A DNA stretch of 64,000 nucleotides from Enterococcus alishanensis (GCF_019218635.1 NZ_JAHUZB010000006.1:124001-188000); one strand, 5' to 3'; shown: positions 52,861-61,812, numbered from the stretch's first letter. Translations and numbers: made by a program. The notes: generated from the letters alone by a model not told the origin.

Positions 52861-53487
52861 ATGAAATTACAACTTGCGATTGATGAATTAAACTTAAACG
52901 AAGCCTTGGAACAACTAGAATCGTTAGCCCCGTATATTGATATTGTTGAGGTAGGTACGCCCTTCTTAATTGATGCAGGTCGTGAAGCCGTTCGTCAAAT
53001 CAAACAAAAATTTCCTCAACTAGAAGTTTTATGTGATGCAAAAATTATGGATGCCGGCGCCTATGAAGCCGAACTCGCTTATGATGCCGGGGCTGAATAT
53101 GTCACTGTGCTAGGTATTACTGATGATTTAACTATCCAAGGTTGTGTGGAGCAAGCTAAGAAACAAAAACGGAAAGTCATGGTAGATATGATTTGCGTCA
53201 CTGGTTTTGCCAAACGAATTCCAACATTAGAAAAAATCGGCGTCGATATCATTGCTGTTCACACCGGTGCAGATCAACAACACGCTGGTCGAACACCATT
53301 AGAAGATTTAATCGAAATGAAAAAATATACTAAACATACAAAAATTGCTGTCGCTGGTGGAATTAATAGTCAAACCATTGCTGAATACGTTGCTTTAAAA
53401 CCAGACATCGTCATTGTCGGCAGTGGCATTTTAAATGCAGAAGACCCTGTCAAAGAAGCAAAGTTAATTAAAACTGCTTTAAAATAA
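52861..53487 (+). CDS. hxlA: 3-hexulose-6-phosphate synthase
   Basis: 208 residues, TIM-barrel of the orotidine-phosphate-decarboxylase superfamily. The metal/phosphate motifs are DIVEVGTPFLIDAG, the diagnostic D-x-K-x-x-D as CDAKIMDAGAYEAE, VHTGADQQHAG and VAGGINSQTI, VIVGSGI. HPS condenses formaldehyde with ribulose 5-phosphate or does the reverse. The close relative 3-keto-L-gulonate-6-phosphate decarboxylase shares the motifs, but here the neighbour is a phosphohexuloisomerase, which favours HPS. Last gene of the operon, terminator follows. Confidence 0.88.
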   Translation: MKLQLAIDELNLNEALEQLESLAPYIDIVEVGTPFLIDAGREAVRQIKQKFPQLEVLCDAKIMDAGAYEAELAYDAGAEYVTVLGITDDLTIQGCVEQAKKQKRKVMVDMICVTGFAKRIPTLEKIGVDIIAVHTGADQQHAGRTPLEDLIEMKKYTKHTKIAVAGGINSQTIAEYVALKPDIVIVGSGILNAEDPVKEAKLIKTALK

Positions 53488-53489
53488 AA

Positions 53490-53533
53490 AAAGGCTGTCC
53501 ATCTGAAAAATAGATGAGACAGCTTCTTTTTTT
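53490..53533. terminator. Terminator between hxlA and the SDR pseudogene
   Basis: AAGGCTGTC-CATCT pairs with AGATG-A-GACAGCTT around a six-base loop, T run behind on plus and A run before it on minus. Confidence 0.8.
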
Positions 53534-53534
53534 A

Positions 53535-54429
53535 CTATAAATTAATCGCTTCGCCGCCAGTCACACCATAAATCTGAGCGGTGACATAACTAGCTTTGTT
53601 AGAAGCTAAAAATACATATACGGGAGCCAGCTCAACTGGTTGTCCTGCACGTTCTAATAAACTAGATTGACCAAACTCAGGCAATGCACTTTCTGGTTGT
53701 CCATGATCTAATTGTAATGGTGTCCAAATTGGACCGGGAGCAACGCCATTCACGCGAATTCCTTTAGGTGCCAATTGTTTGGCTAAACCAACCGTAAAAT
53801 TAGCAATCGCACCTTTAGTTGAAGCATAATCCAATAGGTTTTCACTAGGATTAAAAGCTTGAACAGAAGTCGTTGTCACAATTGCACCACCCGCTGGAAT
53901 ATAGGCTTCCGCCGCTTTAACAATCGCAAACATCGCAATAATATTAACTTGATAAGTATCTTTGACCTGTTGCATTGGTAGGTCTTTTATTTCCATCCGA
54001 GAAATTTGTTGTCCAGCGTTTAGGACTAAAGTATCTAGTCCGCCTAGCTCATTAACAGCTTGACTGACGATTTCTTCTGGCGCTTGCTCATTTCTTAAGT
54101 CTGCAGGTAATAAAACTATTTTACGACCGGCAGCTTCAACATATTGTGCTACTTCTGCAGCATCTTTTTCTTCACCTGGTAAAAATTGTAAAGCAATATC
54201 GGCACCTTCTCTTGCAAAAAGCAATTGCTGCTGCCCTGCCGATACCAGAATCTCCACCAGTAATTGATACCCGTCGATTTTCTAATTCATGATTGCCTTG
54301 ATAGCTTTCTTCACCACAATCTGGTTTTGGTTGCATCTTTTCACCTAAAGCGGGGGTATCTTGTTCTTGATTGGTAAATTTATCAGTATAATATCGTTTT
54401 CTTGGATCAATTAAATTTGGTTCAGTCAT
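53535..54429 (-). pseudogene. SDR family oxidoreductase, frameshifted
   Basis: Two overlapping frames together form one short-chain dehydrogenase of about 297 residues of the YhdF/YhxC group. The first (from ATG 54429, AAAGGAG upstream) reads NLIDPRKRYYTDKFTNQEQDTPAL and the cofactor motif ITGGDSGIGRAAAIAF, then leaves frame. The second continues AREGADIALQFLPGEEKDAAEV, NAG at LVLNAGQQ, and the catalytic YASTK. At the junction five A (54216-54220 on plus) stand where four are expected; deleting one restores GIGRAAAIAFAREGAD. All other motifs are intact, so the defect is recent or is a sequencing error. The reading frame overlaps the GT8 gene by eight bases. Confidence 0.88.
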
Positions 54430-55291
54430 TTGGTAAACTCCTTTGGTTTTCTAAATATTGAAAAGCTGTTTCTTCAGCGTATTTTTTATAGTATTTTTGC
54501 GTAAAGCAATCGAAATCTTGGTCCCATGGTTTTACATGTCCAGAATAATGAATGATGGATGGATGCTTTCTTGTTTCTTCATATTCCCGCTCACCTTGCG
54601 CCAACGGATGGACCACGTCTTGATTCATAATATAACCTTGGGCGTTCCATCTAGGATGTAAGATTAACCATTGATCATGTAAGATAGCATTTAAAGCATC
54701 TTGATCGTGGAACCGTAATTTTTCAGGGTTTTCACTAATAAAATTCAAAACTTTACTAGTCACCTCGTTTTTCAACCATTGTTTGATATTAATAAACATA
54801 AAGCCAGAATTAAAATAACGATCTGATAAAGTTGGAATTTGCATTTTTGCCAAACGATTATGAAATCCAGCATCTTCTACTGCCGCTAAAATCGTATCAT
54901 CTAGTTTTAGCTGCCATAATTTCGTAATATCATCTAAAACGATCATGTCACAATCTAGATATAGGATACGGTCGATGCCCGTCCCACGAAATAATTCGGG
55001 AATAGCAATCCGGTAATAGGCTGTTTTCGGTATTCGCTCACTCACAACTACGTTTTCGAAAAACTTAGGATCAATTTTCATGAAATCCACAGTTGCATGG
55101 TTGCAATAATTTTTTACAGATAGTCGTAGCAACTGACGATTGTTAAAATCAAGTTCATCATCAATCACGTAAAAATGAAAAAAATCCTTCGATGACTGAA
55201 CTTGGTCTAAAATTGAAACAAATAATGCCGCTAAGTGAGGGGCAAAATCTGAATTAGTACTAGCTACAATAACTCGCTCATGCTTATCCAT
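54422..55291 (-). CDS. GT8 family glycosyltransferase
   Basis: 289 residues with GT8 motifs: VIVASTNSDFAPHLAALFVSI at the N-terminus, the DxD metal motif in RILYLDCDMIVLDDI, YFNSGFMFINIKQW, FHDQDALNAIL, HPRWNAQ, and HYSGHVKPW. It transfers a hexose (glucose or galactose type) from a nucleotide sugar with retention. The start overlaps the end of the other GT8 gene by eight bases and its end overlaps the SDR frame, so the three form one operon. Such pairs decorate cell-wall polymers, glycolipids or serine-rich proteins; the acceptor is unknown. Confidence 0.88.
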   Translation of the reverse strand: MDKHERVIVASTNSDFAPHLAALFVSILDQVQSSKDFFHFYVIDDELDFNNRQLLRLSVKNYCNHATVDFMKIDPKFFENVVVSERIPKTAYYRIAIPELFRGTGIDRILYLDCDMIVLDDITKLWQLKLDDTILAAVEDAGFHNRLAKMQIPTLSDRYFNSGFMFINIKQWLKNEVTSKVLNFISENPEKLRFHDQDALNAILHDQWLILHPRWNAQGYIMNQDVVHPLAQGEREYEETRKHPSIIHYSGHVKPWDQDFDCFTQKYYKKYAEETAFQYLENQRSLPND

Positions 55292-56141
55292 TTACCTTTC
55301 CTACTTTCTTCATCCGGTTGTCAGCCAACTGGGTTAAATATTGTTGCGTGTATGGATGACCAACCAGGGTATTCCATGGCTTATCGTGTCCAGTAAAGTG
55401 AACAATGGCCGGCTGCAGGTGACATTCTTGATACCAAGTTTGATAATGGCTATCAGGGGCAGGAAATTTGTTAAAAATTAAAGCTGTTTGGGCATTCCAT
55501 CTAGGATGGAGCGGTTGCCATTTGCCGTGTAAAACAGCATTCAGTGCATCTTGATCATGATAGACAATCCGATCATTAAAAATTGTTAAAAAATCAATGG
55601 TCTTTTCGGTAATCGCCTGAGCATTCCATTGGATAACATCAATCAATAAAACACCCGAATTAAAATAGTACCCATCGACATCGCCGATTAAACGTTTTAA
55701 ACCGTTTACTTCACCTACATCAATTACTGCACCGACGATATTACCATTTAAGGGCTGATCATATAATTCAGCGACATCTGCCAAACATAATACATCTGCA
55801 TCTAAATATAAAATTTTATCGTATGGTCCTCCGGCTAAAAGTTTCGGTAACGAAATGCGTAAATATGCTGTCGTTGTAATGTGATCACTAACTAAAAAGT
55901 CTTGATAAATATTTCGATCAATCGTTAAAAATTGAATGGTTGCGTGGTTTGTCTTACGGCTAATCACCGTTTCCAAATGACGCTTACTTGTTTTAGAAAG
56001 TCCATCGTCGATAACATAAAAACAAAGCGGACGGTTTTCTGGATTATTTTCAACAACTGAAGTAAGCATGACACTAAGGTATGGCGCATAATTTTCATCA
56101 GCTGCAGTGACTATCGGAATAACACTATTTTGATTTTCCAT
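55284..56141 (-). CDS. GT8 family glycosyltransferase
   Basis: About 285 residues, paralogue of the next gene. Motifs: IPIVTAADENYAPYLSVMLTSVVEN, the DxD in ILYLDADVLCLADV, YFNSGVLLIDVIQW, YHDQDALNAVL, HPRWNAQTAL and HFTGHDKPW. I take the ATG at 56141 behind AAAGGAGAGG; the frame is open to 56159. It is first in the three-gene unit. The two enzymes share the whole architecture and probably arose by tandem duplication, then might add successive sugars to one acceptor. Confidence 0.88.
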   Translation of the reverse strand: MENQNSVIPIVTAADENYAPYLSVMLTSVVENNPENRPLCFYVIDDGLSKTSKRHLETVISRKTNHATIQFLTIDRNIYQDFLVSDHITTTAYLRISLPKLLAGGPYDKILYLDADVLCLADVAELYDQPLNGNIVGAVIDVGEVNGLKRLIGDVDGYYFNSGVLLIDVIQWNAQAITEKTIDFLTIFNDRIVYHDQDALNAVLHGKWQPLHPRWNAQTALIFNKFPAPDSHYQTWYQECHLQPAIVHFTGHDKPWNTLVGHPYTQQYLTQLADNRMKKVGKVNG

Positions 56142-56285
56142 TTCAACCTCTCCTTTCATTTCAATGAACTTTTCACATTTAACTAGCTCATATGCCTCAC
56201 CCTAGTCTCGTTACGAAAACTTTACAAAAATTGTTTACTTTCATTTTTTTATATGATTGAAAAAAATGATTTCTATCGAGAAATA

Positions 56286-56304
56286 ATCCTTATTTAATAA
56301 GGAT
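56286..56304. repeat. Perfect 9-1-9 palindrome
   Basis: ATCCTTATT and AATAAGGAT flank a single T, in the gene-free interval between the divergent GT8 and DUF3114-like genes. It has no T run next to it and so looks more like an operator than a terminator. Confidence 0.5.
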
Positions 56305-56423
56305 AAAATCAACTTTTAGGAGCTATTTATCAAAAAAAGTAAATTTTTTTGTAAAAATGATTCTATTCAATTATTACTAAAAACCTTCATAGAGATGTTA
56401 AAATAATTGATGAGGTGATTGTT

Positions 56424-57638
56424 ATGTCATACACACTTGATTTGGAAGAAAAAATTGCCGTATTACCATTTTTCTTGAAACATTACCCTGCTAAAAACCG
56501 ATCCTTTCTATTAGAAGCGCAAAAAATAATTCAGCAGCAGATCCAAGCAAAAATTTGGCTACAGCAAAAAAAGCCTGTCTTAAAACAAGAAAAATTGGTA
56601 CCTATATTCTCTTTACAGCCTGAAATAGCAGCCTTGAATAATTTAGTTAACGAAAACATCCCTGCACTTAAAAATTATTTGCTCCACGCAGAAGATTATT
56701 TTTTGACTCTCGGTGTTCTGCCTTGTTTAAAACAATTAGGATGGCCAGCTATTAGCCAAGCCGCTTATCTGACAACAAACCAAGAAAATCCCAGTTTGTT
56801 AGTTGGTTCAGAAACTTTTTTATCCATGTGGAATGCCTGGAATACGCAACAGCAAACGAAAAATGCTCGAAACAAACTAACGGTCTTACTAAAATGCTTA
56901 GACTTTCCCCCAGAGTTAACGCAGGAATCTTCGGTCATTCAGCATTTACTAAGTCATTTTAGTTCTGAATTGGCACCAGATAATCCTTTTTGGCATAGTT
57001 TAGCATTGGAAGTCCAGATTGCATTTCCTGCACCTCTGACATTGACTGATTCGTTAGGAAAACAAATCCATCAATTACGCTATCTCATTTCATTACAACA
57101 AACTGAATTTATTCGCCGACAAAAATTTGGTTTTAGTGATCACACCAAGTTGGCATATTTTTTAAGAAATCGAAACTTCTCACTTTCAGACTCTGATCGT
57201 TTGCATCAAAAAAAGGCTCACGCCGGTTTAGGAGCCTATCCTAGCGGGTATGATGGAGGGAATTTTAAGTTGTTAATCGCTTTTCATAGTGAATTTATTA
57301 TCAACCGTGCTGGAAAATTTCAAAATATTTTAGATCTCGATAATTTAAATGGTGTAGTCAACGGGGCTAGTTTCAATTATGCTAATAAAAACGATAAGAT
57401 TCATACTAGATTAGACGTAAAATTTGGTAAGAGTGATCCGCAATTTCGCAGAAAAATTTTAAAAAAGAATCAATACAAAGCACCTACAAAAACCAGTGGG
57501 AATTTTTCTTATACTAATAAAACAGGTGCTTACGCCATCAATGGCCGTTCCTCCAAAGAAAATAGCCAGCTATTAAAAGAACATTTCAAAAAATTTATGA
57601 GGTGGTATGATGATTATCAGAAAATATCAAACCAATGA
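56424..57638 (+). CDS. DUF3114-like protein of unknown function
   Basis: 404 residues without signal peptide or membrane helix. The first 200 residues are helical and rich in Gln and Leu (KIIQQQIQAKIWLQQKKPVL). The C-terminal half is the conserved part: RQKFGFSDHTKLAYFLRNRNF, then AGLGAYPSGYDGGNFKLLIAFHSEFIINRAGKF and NGVVNGASFNYANKNDK, which I recall as the DUF3114 pattern of lactic bacteria. No catalytic motif is recognised. The ATG at 56424 has GAGGTG upstream; a GTG at 56415 is possible. The acetyltransferase gene begins inside its last codons, so they are coupled. Cytoplasmic, function unknown. Confidence 0.65.
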   Translation: MSYTLDLEEKIAVLPFFLKHYPAKNRSFLLEAQKIIQQQIQAKIWLQQKKPVLKQEKLVPIFSLQPEIAALNNLVNENIPALKNYLLHAEDYFLTLGVLPCLKQLGWPAISQAAYLTTNQENPSLLVGSETFLSMWNAWNTQQQTKNARNKLTVLLKCLDFPPELTQESSVIQHLLSHFSSELAPDNPFWHSLALEVQIAFPAPLTLTDSLGKQIHQLRYLISLQQTEFIRRQKFGFSDHTKLAYFLRNRNFSLSDSDRLHQKKAHAGLGAYPSGYDGGNFKLLIAFHSEFIINRAGKFQNILDLDNLNGVVNGASFNYANKNDKIHTRLDVKFGKSDPQFRRKILKKNQYKAPTKTSGNFSYTNKTGAYAINGRSSKENSQLLKEHFKKFMRWYDDYQKISNQ

Positions 57639-57987
57639 TTTAGACGAGCTTTTTGCTTTAATGACCCGTGAAGGACCGGAATGGACCTACAATACGCCAG
57701 AAAACCAACAAAAATACGCCCACGCTTTAGACCGGTCAATATCTTTTGTCTTAACAGATCAACAAAAAATTTACGGCTATATTCGTGGACGTAATGATGA
57801 TGGATTTGATTTATATATTTTAGATTTGTTAGTTGATCCAGCTTATCGCGGTAATAGCTACGGTCAACAATTAATCGAACATTTCCAGCAAGAATTTCCA
57901 GAAGAATCTTTGTATGTGACTAGTGATGCCGATCCTTATTATTTAAAGTTAGGCTTTAAAATTGTCGGCTCTGTTTTAGAAAAGTAA
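57607..57987 (+). CDS. GNAT family N-acetyltransferase (short)
   Basis: 126 residues with the GNAT pattern: IIRKYQTNDLDELFALM, the strand LYILDLLVDPAYRGNSYGQQLIEHF containing the acetyl-CoA loop RGNSYG, and the end YYLKLGFKIVG. It overlaps the DUF3114-like gene by 32 bases, with its ribosome binding site GAGGTGG inside that gene. The 3' end overlaps the converging GT4 gene by 12 bases. Substrate unknown. Confidence 0.85.
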   Translation: MMIIRKYQTNDLDELFALMTREGPEWTYNTPENQQKYAHALDRSISFVLTDQQKIYGYIRGRNDDGFDLYILDLLVDPAYRGNSYGQQLIEHFQQEFPEESLYVTSDADPYYLKLGFKIVGSVLEK

Positions 57988-59178
57988 ATACTCTTCCACC
58001 TTACTGATTAGTTGCGGCCAACTGCTTTTTAAGATTTCCGTTGCTATTTCAGTCGGGATTTTTTTGTTTTCTTTAACCGCTAAGATTTGCTGCTCCAAGG
58101 CTGCACCTAAGGCTTGATAAAATTGCGGTAAATCTTCAGCTACTGGTTCATCCTGATTGTGCATCCGAGGTAACGGTACATAACTAATAATCCCGCTATC
58201 ATTCACTGTTTTACCTAATTGTTCCTGCAAAGCCGGAATCTCTGTCACAACTACCCGCAAGTCGCAAGCCAGTGCTTCAATCGCTACTAAGCCCAAACCT
58301 TCAAAAAAAGAAGGTAAGACAAAAATATCGCCTTTACGAAATTCGTCAGCCAATAACTTTTGGTTGGCGACATTATATAAATGCAACTGTGGATTTCCGA
58401 TATAAGGTGCTAAATGCTCCTGCGCATCTTCAGCCGCATGACCAATTAAATGCAAATGAACTTCGGAATGCTGTTGACTGATTTTTTCAAAGGCTTGTGC
58501 CAAAGCAAAGGTGCCTTTTGCTGCGGAAATTTTACCAGCATATATTAAATCAATGGTTTCTTTATGTGTCTTTTCTACTGGATAGAAAATTTCTGGATCA
58601 AATCCGCCACCTAGTACGGTAATTTTGTCTTTTGGTATTTGATAAACCGTTTGAATATCTTGAATTTGCAGATGACTCAGTGCAAAGACACGGTCCAATT
58701 GATCTAAATTAGTGACGTACCTTTCTAACAAATGGGGATGTTGGCGCGCTTGGCGAATGTCGGTTCCATGACAAAAAGCAAAAATTGGTAATTCAGGAAA
58801 TTCTGCTCGTACCAACGATGTTAAAAACCATAAATGATGGCAAAAAATCACATCGGGTTGAAATTCAGCAACAGCTTGTTTGACAATTTTTCGAAAAGCC
58901 TTTTGCCAAGCAGCAATCATCTCTTCTGTCATCTCTCCATAAATCGTACTTTCATACGGCATGATATCGCTCATTCCAGGTAATGAAAAAGCCAGATCTT
59001 GATTAGGGAATTTGACTGTATATTGTTTCTCTTGTGGAATTAAATCATAGCTAAAATCACCAAAAGTGCCATATACACAAGCTTGATCATATTTTTTTAA
59101 CCCTTTAATTAAATTGGAAAAGTAAACACCGCTCCCAGTTTTAGCCGGCAATTGGGCTTGAACATGTAATATTTTCAT
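57976..59178 (-). CDS. GT4 family glycosyltransferase
   Basis: 400 residues, GT-B fold. The N-terminus ILHVQAQLPAKTGSGVYFSNLIKGL is the acceptor side; IYAGKISAAKGTFALAQAF and FVLPSFFEGLGLVAIEALACDLRVVVTE with the E-x7-E motif form the nucleotide-sugar site. It retains the anomeric configuration and is soluble or membrane-associated. It starts one base behind the ABC ATPase stop, so it is co-transcribed with an Fbp/Afu-type importer, an unusual partnership. Acceptor and donor unknown. Confidence 0.87.
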   Translation of the reverse strand: MKILHVQAQLPAKTGSGVYFSNLIKGLKKYDQACVYGTFGDFSYDLIPQEKQYTVKFPNQDLAFSLPGMSDIMPYESTIYGEMTEEMIAAWQKAFRKIVKQAVAEFQPDVIFCHHLWFLTSLVRAEFPELPIFAFCHGTDIRQARQHPHLLERYVTNLDQLDRVFALSHLQIQDIQTVYQIPKDKITVLGGGFDPEIFYPVEKTHKETIDLIYAGKISAAKGTFALAQAFEKISQQHSEVHLHLIGHAAEDAQEHLAPYIGNPQLHLYNVANQKLLADEFRKGDIFVLPSFFEGLGLVAIEALACDLRVVVTEIPALQEQLGKTVNDSGIISYVPLPRMHNQDEPVAEDLPQFYQALGAALEQQILAVKENKKIPTEIATEILKSSWPQLISKVEEYLLF

Positions 59179-60126
59179 TTATTTACTCCTGTCTGTTGCT
59201 ATTTTTTGACTTTGATAATTCACACGCACTCTTTGTCCGATAGAATAATAGCTGCCATTATTTAAAGTAGTGACTATTAATTTATTTCCTTGAACCAGGA
59301 CCTCGTAATCAATGGTTGCTCCTTGAAAACGCTGCTGAATAATTTCTCCTTCACCTTCTTTGTCAGCTACTAATTGGATCTGTTCAGGGCGCACATATTG
59401 CTGCTGACTCAATAAGTTATTTTCTCCAATAAAGGTCAGGGCAAAGGGATTTTGTGGATGATTATATAATTCTTCTCCCTCCGCAATTTGTTGAATTTCT
59501 CCTTGATTCATCAATAATATTTGATCAGCAATAGCAAAAGCTTCTTGTTGATCATGAGTGACAAACACCATTGTCATGACCAATTCCTTTTGTAATCGAC
59601 GAATCTCTGCCCGTAAAGATATCCGTAATTTTTCATCCAAATTAGATAGAGGTTCATCTAGTAATAATAGTTTTGGTTCAACAATTAAGCTACGACCTAA
59701 TGCTACCCGTTGTTGTTGCCCGCCACTTAAATCTTGAATATTACTTTCAGCATAATCACTTAAGCGTAGCAATGCCAACATTTCTTCAGCTTTTTTTCGA
59801 GCCTCTCCTTTTTTTATTTTTTTGAATTTTAGTCCATACATTAAATTTTCAAGTACATTTAGATGAGGAAACAGACTATAAGACTGAAAAACCGTTGTAA
59901 TGTCCCGCTCTTCTGGTGAAACTTCAGTAATATCTTCTTCCGCTAATAAAATCTTCCCACTATTTACTTTTTCAAAGCCATTTAAACAACTAAGTAAAGT
60001 ACTTTTCCCACAACCACTGGGACCCAACACTACCAGCATCTCCCCTTGTGGCAAGGTAAAGGATATATCTTTTAGAATCTTAGTAGTACCATAAGATTTA
60101 TTTAGCTGTTGTACGGAAAGAAACAT
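59179..60126 (-). CDS. ABC transporter ATP-binding protein (FbpC/PotA-type)
   Basis: 315 residues. Walker [11 protein letters not shown]-loop TVFQSYSLFPHLNVL, signature LSGGQQQRV, Walker [17 protein letters not shown], switch VTHDQQEAFAIAD; the C-terminal 80 residues are a TOBE-like domain (IQQRFQGATIDYEVLVQG). It energises the two-domain permease encoded just upstream; the genes overlap by 29 bases. FbpC-type ATPases serve importers of ferric iron, thiamine, 2-aminoethylphosphonate or hexose phosphates. Confidence 0.88.
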   Translation of the reverse strand: MFLSVQQLNKSYGTTKILKDISFTLPQGEMLVVLGPSGCGKSTLLSCLNGFEKVNSGKILLAEEDITEVSPEERDITTVFQSYSLFPHLNVLENLMYGLKFKKIKKGEARKKAEEMLALLRLSDYAESNIQDLSGGQQQRVALGRSLIVEPKLLLLDEPLSNLDEKLRISLRAEIRRLQKELVMTMVFVTHDQQEAFAIADQILLMNQGEIQQIAEGEELYNHPQNPFALTFIGENNLLSQQQYVRPEQIQLVADKEGEGEIIQQRFQGATIDYEVLVQGNKLIVTTLNNGSYYSIGQRVRVNYQSQKIATDRSK

Positions 60127-61741
60127 GCCGTTTCCTCCTTCTATTTAAATTAAAAATAAGAGCTATCAAACCTGCTACCACTAAACAAATAATGATAATC
60201 AGGCATGCAATCACTGATGCCACACCATACAGTCCTCTTTGTACCACATCAAACATCACCAAAGTTAAGACTTTTTGCCCCGGTCGAATCAAGAAAATAA
60301 TCGACCCGATCGTTGTCATAGTGGCAATAAAACCATTGATAAAAGTTAAGGCAAATCCTTGTTTAGTCATTGGAAAAAAGACATCTTTCCATTCATTTAA
60401 TGTATGCCCGCCTAAATCATGAACTGTTTTATAATAAGTCGGATCAACTTGGCTAACACTAGCGCTAGCAGCTTTTGTAGCAAAAGCCAATTGTTTAAAA
60501 ATCACATTAATAATGACAATCATACTGGAACCCGTCCATGAAAAAGGTTCTCCGGAAAAAGCATAAAGATAACCTAATCCAAAAAAAGTACCCGGCAATA
60601 AATAAGGCAAGGTCCCGATCATTTCGATCCCTTTCATCAGTTTACTATGGCGGACCTGACTATAATAAATAATCAAAAAACTCAGTAGACTGCCAATAAA
60701 ACCCGCTAACAGGGAATACACAATCGTCCGAATAATCGTGTCACTAATATAGATTCGCGTATCTAAAATCGGTTGTAAAGACCAATAAAAGTTTCCCATT
60801 CGTTTAACCGTTACGGCATTCACCACAATCGTTACATACTGCAAAATGAGCAATAAATAAAATACACCTGAAATAAAACTACTCCCATAAAAAAACAGCC
60901 CTTTGCGCGGCAAAGCCAAACTGCCTTGTTCTTGACCATGGCTTTGACTTGCCACATTCTTTTCAAAATGATTATAAATAAAAAAGACAATTAATGCTGG
61001 CAGACACAACGTTAAGTTAATCAGCGCCGCTTTATGAATATCTCCTTGGCTAATGACAGCAAAGTACCCTTCACTTGCCAACACTCGAAAACCGCCACCG
61101 ATAATTGTCGGTGTCTGAAAATCCGCCAAACTGCGAATAAAACTAATTAGTGCCACTACAATAATTCCCGGTCGCAACAAAGGAATAATCATATCCTTCA
61201 CCACTGCATCTGATTTTGCTCCTAACGAACGGGCACTTTTAATCATCGAAGTATCGATATTTTTTAACATCCCAATCAAAACTAAGGCATTCAATGAAGC
61301 AAAACTAATTGTCTGCATCATAATAATCCCTTGAGGACCGTAAGGATTATAGCTTAATTGCAGCAAGTCATGGGTAATAAATCCCCGTCGGCCAAATAAA
61401 GTAATATAAGCCAAAGAAGTCACAAAAGGCGGGGAAACCATCGTTGCCAACAAACCGATGCGAAAAATCTTTTGCACTTTCTCACTCAGAAACAAAAAGC
61501 AAATCGTCAAGCTTAGCACAAAAAATAATGACGCCACTGTCGTTAAAGTTGCCACAAACAAAGAATTTTTTAGCAACATCATATTTCCACTTAAATATTC
61601 AGTAATTCCAAAAGAGCCACTCGTAAAAGCTTCAGCAAAAATTTTTATGTAAGGATATAAAATAAATAAAAGGACACCAGCGACAATCAATAGATAAATG
61701 ATCCATTCACTGATGCGGTTAATCATTTTATTCAACTTCAT
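60098..61741 (-). CDS. ABC transporter permease, two fused domains (FbpB/AfuB-type)
   Basis: 547 residues with two copies of a six-helix permease domain: the first EAA loop is IKSARSLGAKSDAVVKDMIIPLLRP, the second TYYKTVHDLGGHTLNEWKDVFFPM. Fusion of both halves is typical of FbpB, AfuB and PhnV/U-like permeases. GGAGGG precedes the ATG. It lies between the binding-protein gene, from which a strong hairpin separates it, and the ATPase gene, which overlaps it. Confidence 0.88.
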   Translation of the reverse strand: MKLNKMINRISEWIIYLLIVAGVLLFILYPYIKIFAEAFTSGSFGITEYLSGNMMLLKNSLFVATLTTVASLFFVLSLTICFLFLSEKVQKIFRIGLLATMVSPPFVTSLAYITLFGRRGFITHDLLQLSYNPYGPQGIIMMQTISFASLNALVLIGMLKNIDTSMIKSARSLGAKSDAVVKDMIIPLLRPGIIVVALISFIRSLADFQTPTIIGGGFRVLASEGYFAVISQGDIHKAALINLTLCLPALIVFFIYNHFEKNVASQSHGQEQGSLALPRKGLFFYGSSFISGVFYLLLILQYVTIVVNAVTVKRMGNFYWSLQPILDTRIYISDTIIRTIVYSLLAGFIGSLLSFLIIYYSQVRHSKLMKGIEMIGTLPYLLPGTFFGLGYLYAFSGEPFSWTGSSMIVIINVIFKQLAFATKAASASVSQVDPTYYKTVHDLGGHTLNEWKDVFFPMTKQGFALTFINGFIATMTTIGSIIFLIRPGQKVLTLVMFDVVQRGLYGVASVIACLIIIICLVVAGLIALIFNLNRRRKRHVSFRTTAK

Positions 61742-61768
61742 CTGGCATCCCTCCTAGTATAGTATGTA

Positions 61769-61807
61769 AATAGTCTGTGACATCATTCAATCATGCCACA
61801 GACTATT
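61769..61807 (-). terminator. Hairpin between binding-protein and permease genes
   Basis: AATAGTCTGTG (61769-61779) pairs perfectly with CACAGACTATT (61797-61807), with a short inner CAT/ATG stem. On the minus strand no T run follows beyond two T, so it is more likely a partial terminator or an mRNA 3' stabiliser that lets the binding protein be made in excess. Confidence 0.65.
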
Positions 61808-61812
61808 TTTAA

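Noticed and set aside
56424-57987. DUF3114-like/GNAT pair as a toxin-antitoxin module
   Set aside because: The first protein is too large and lacks any known toxin motif, and the GNAT protein does not show the DUF1778/GNAT toxin arrangement.
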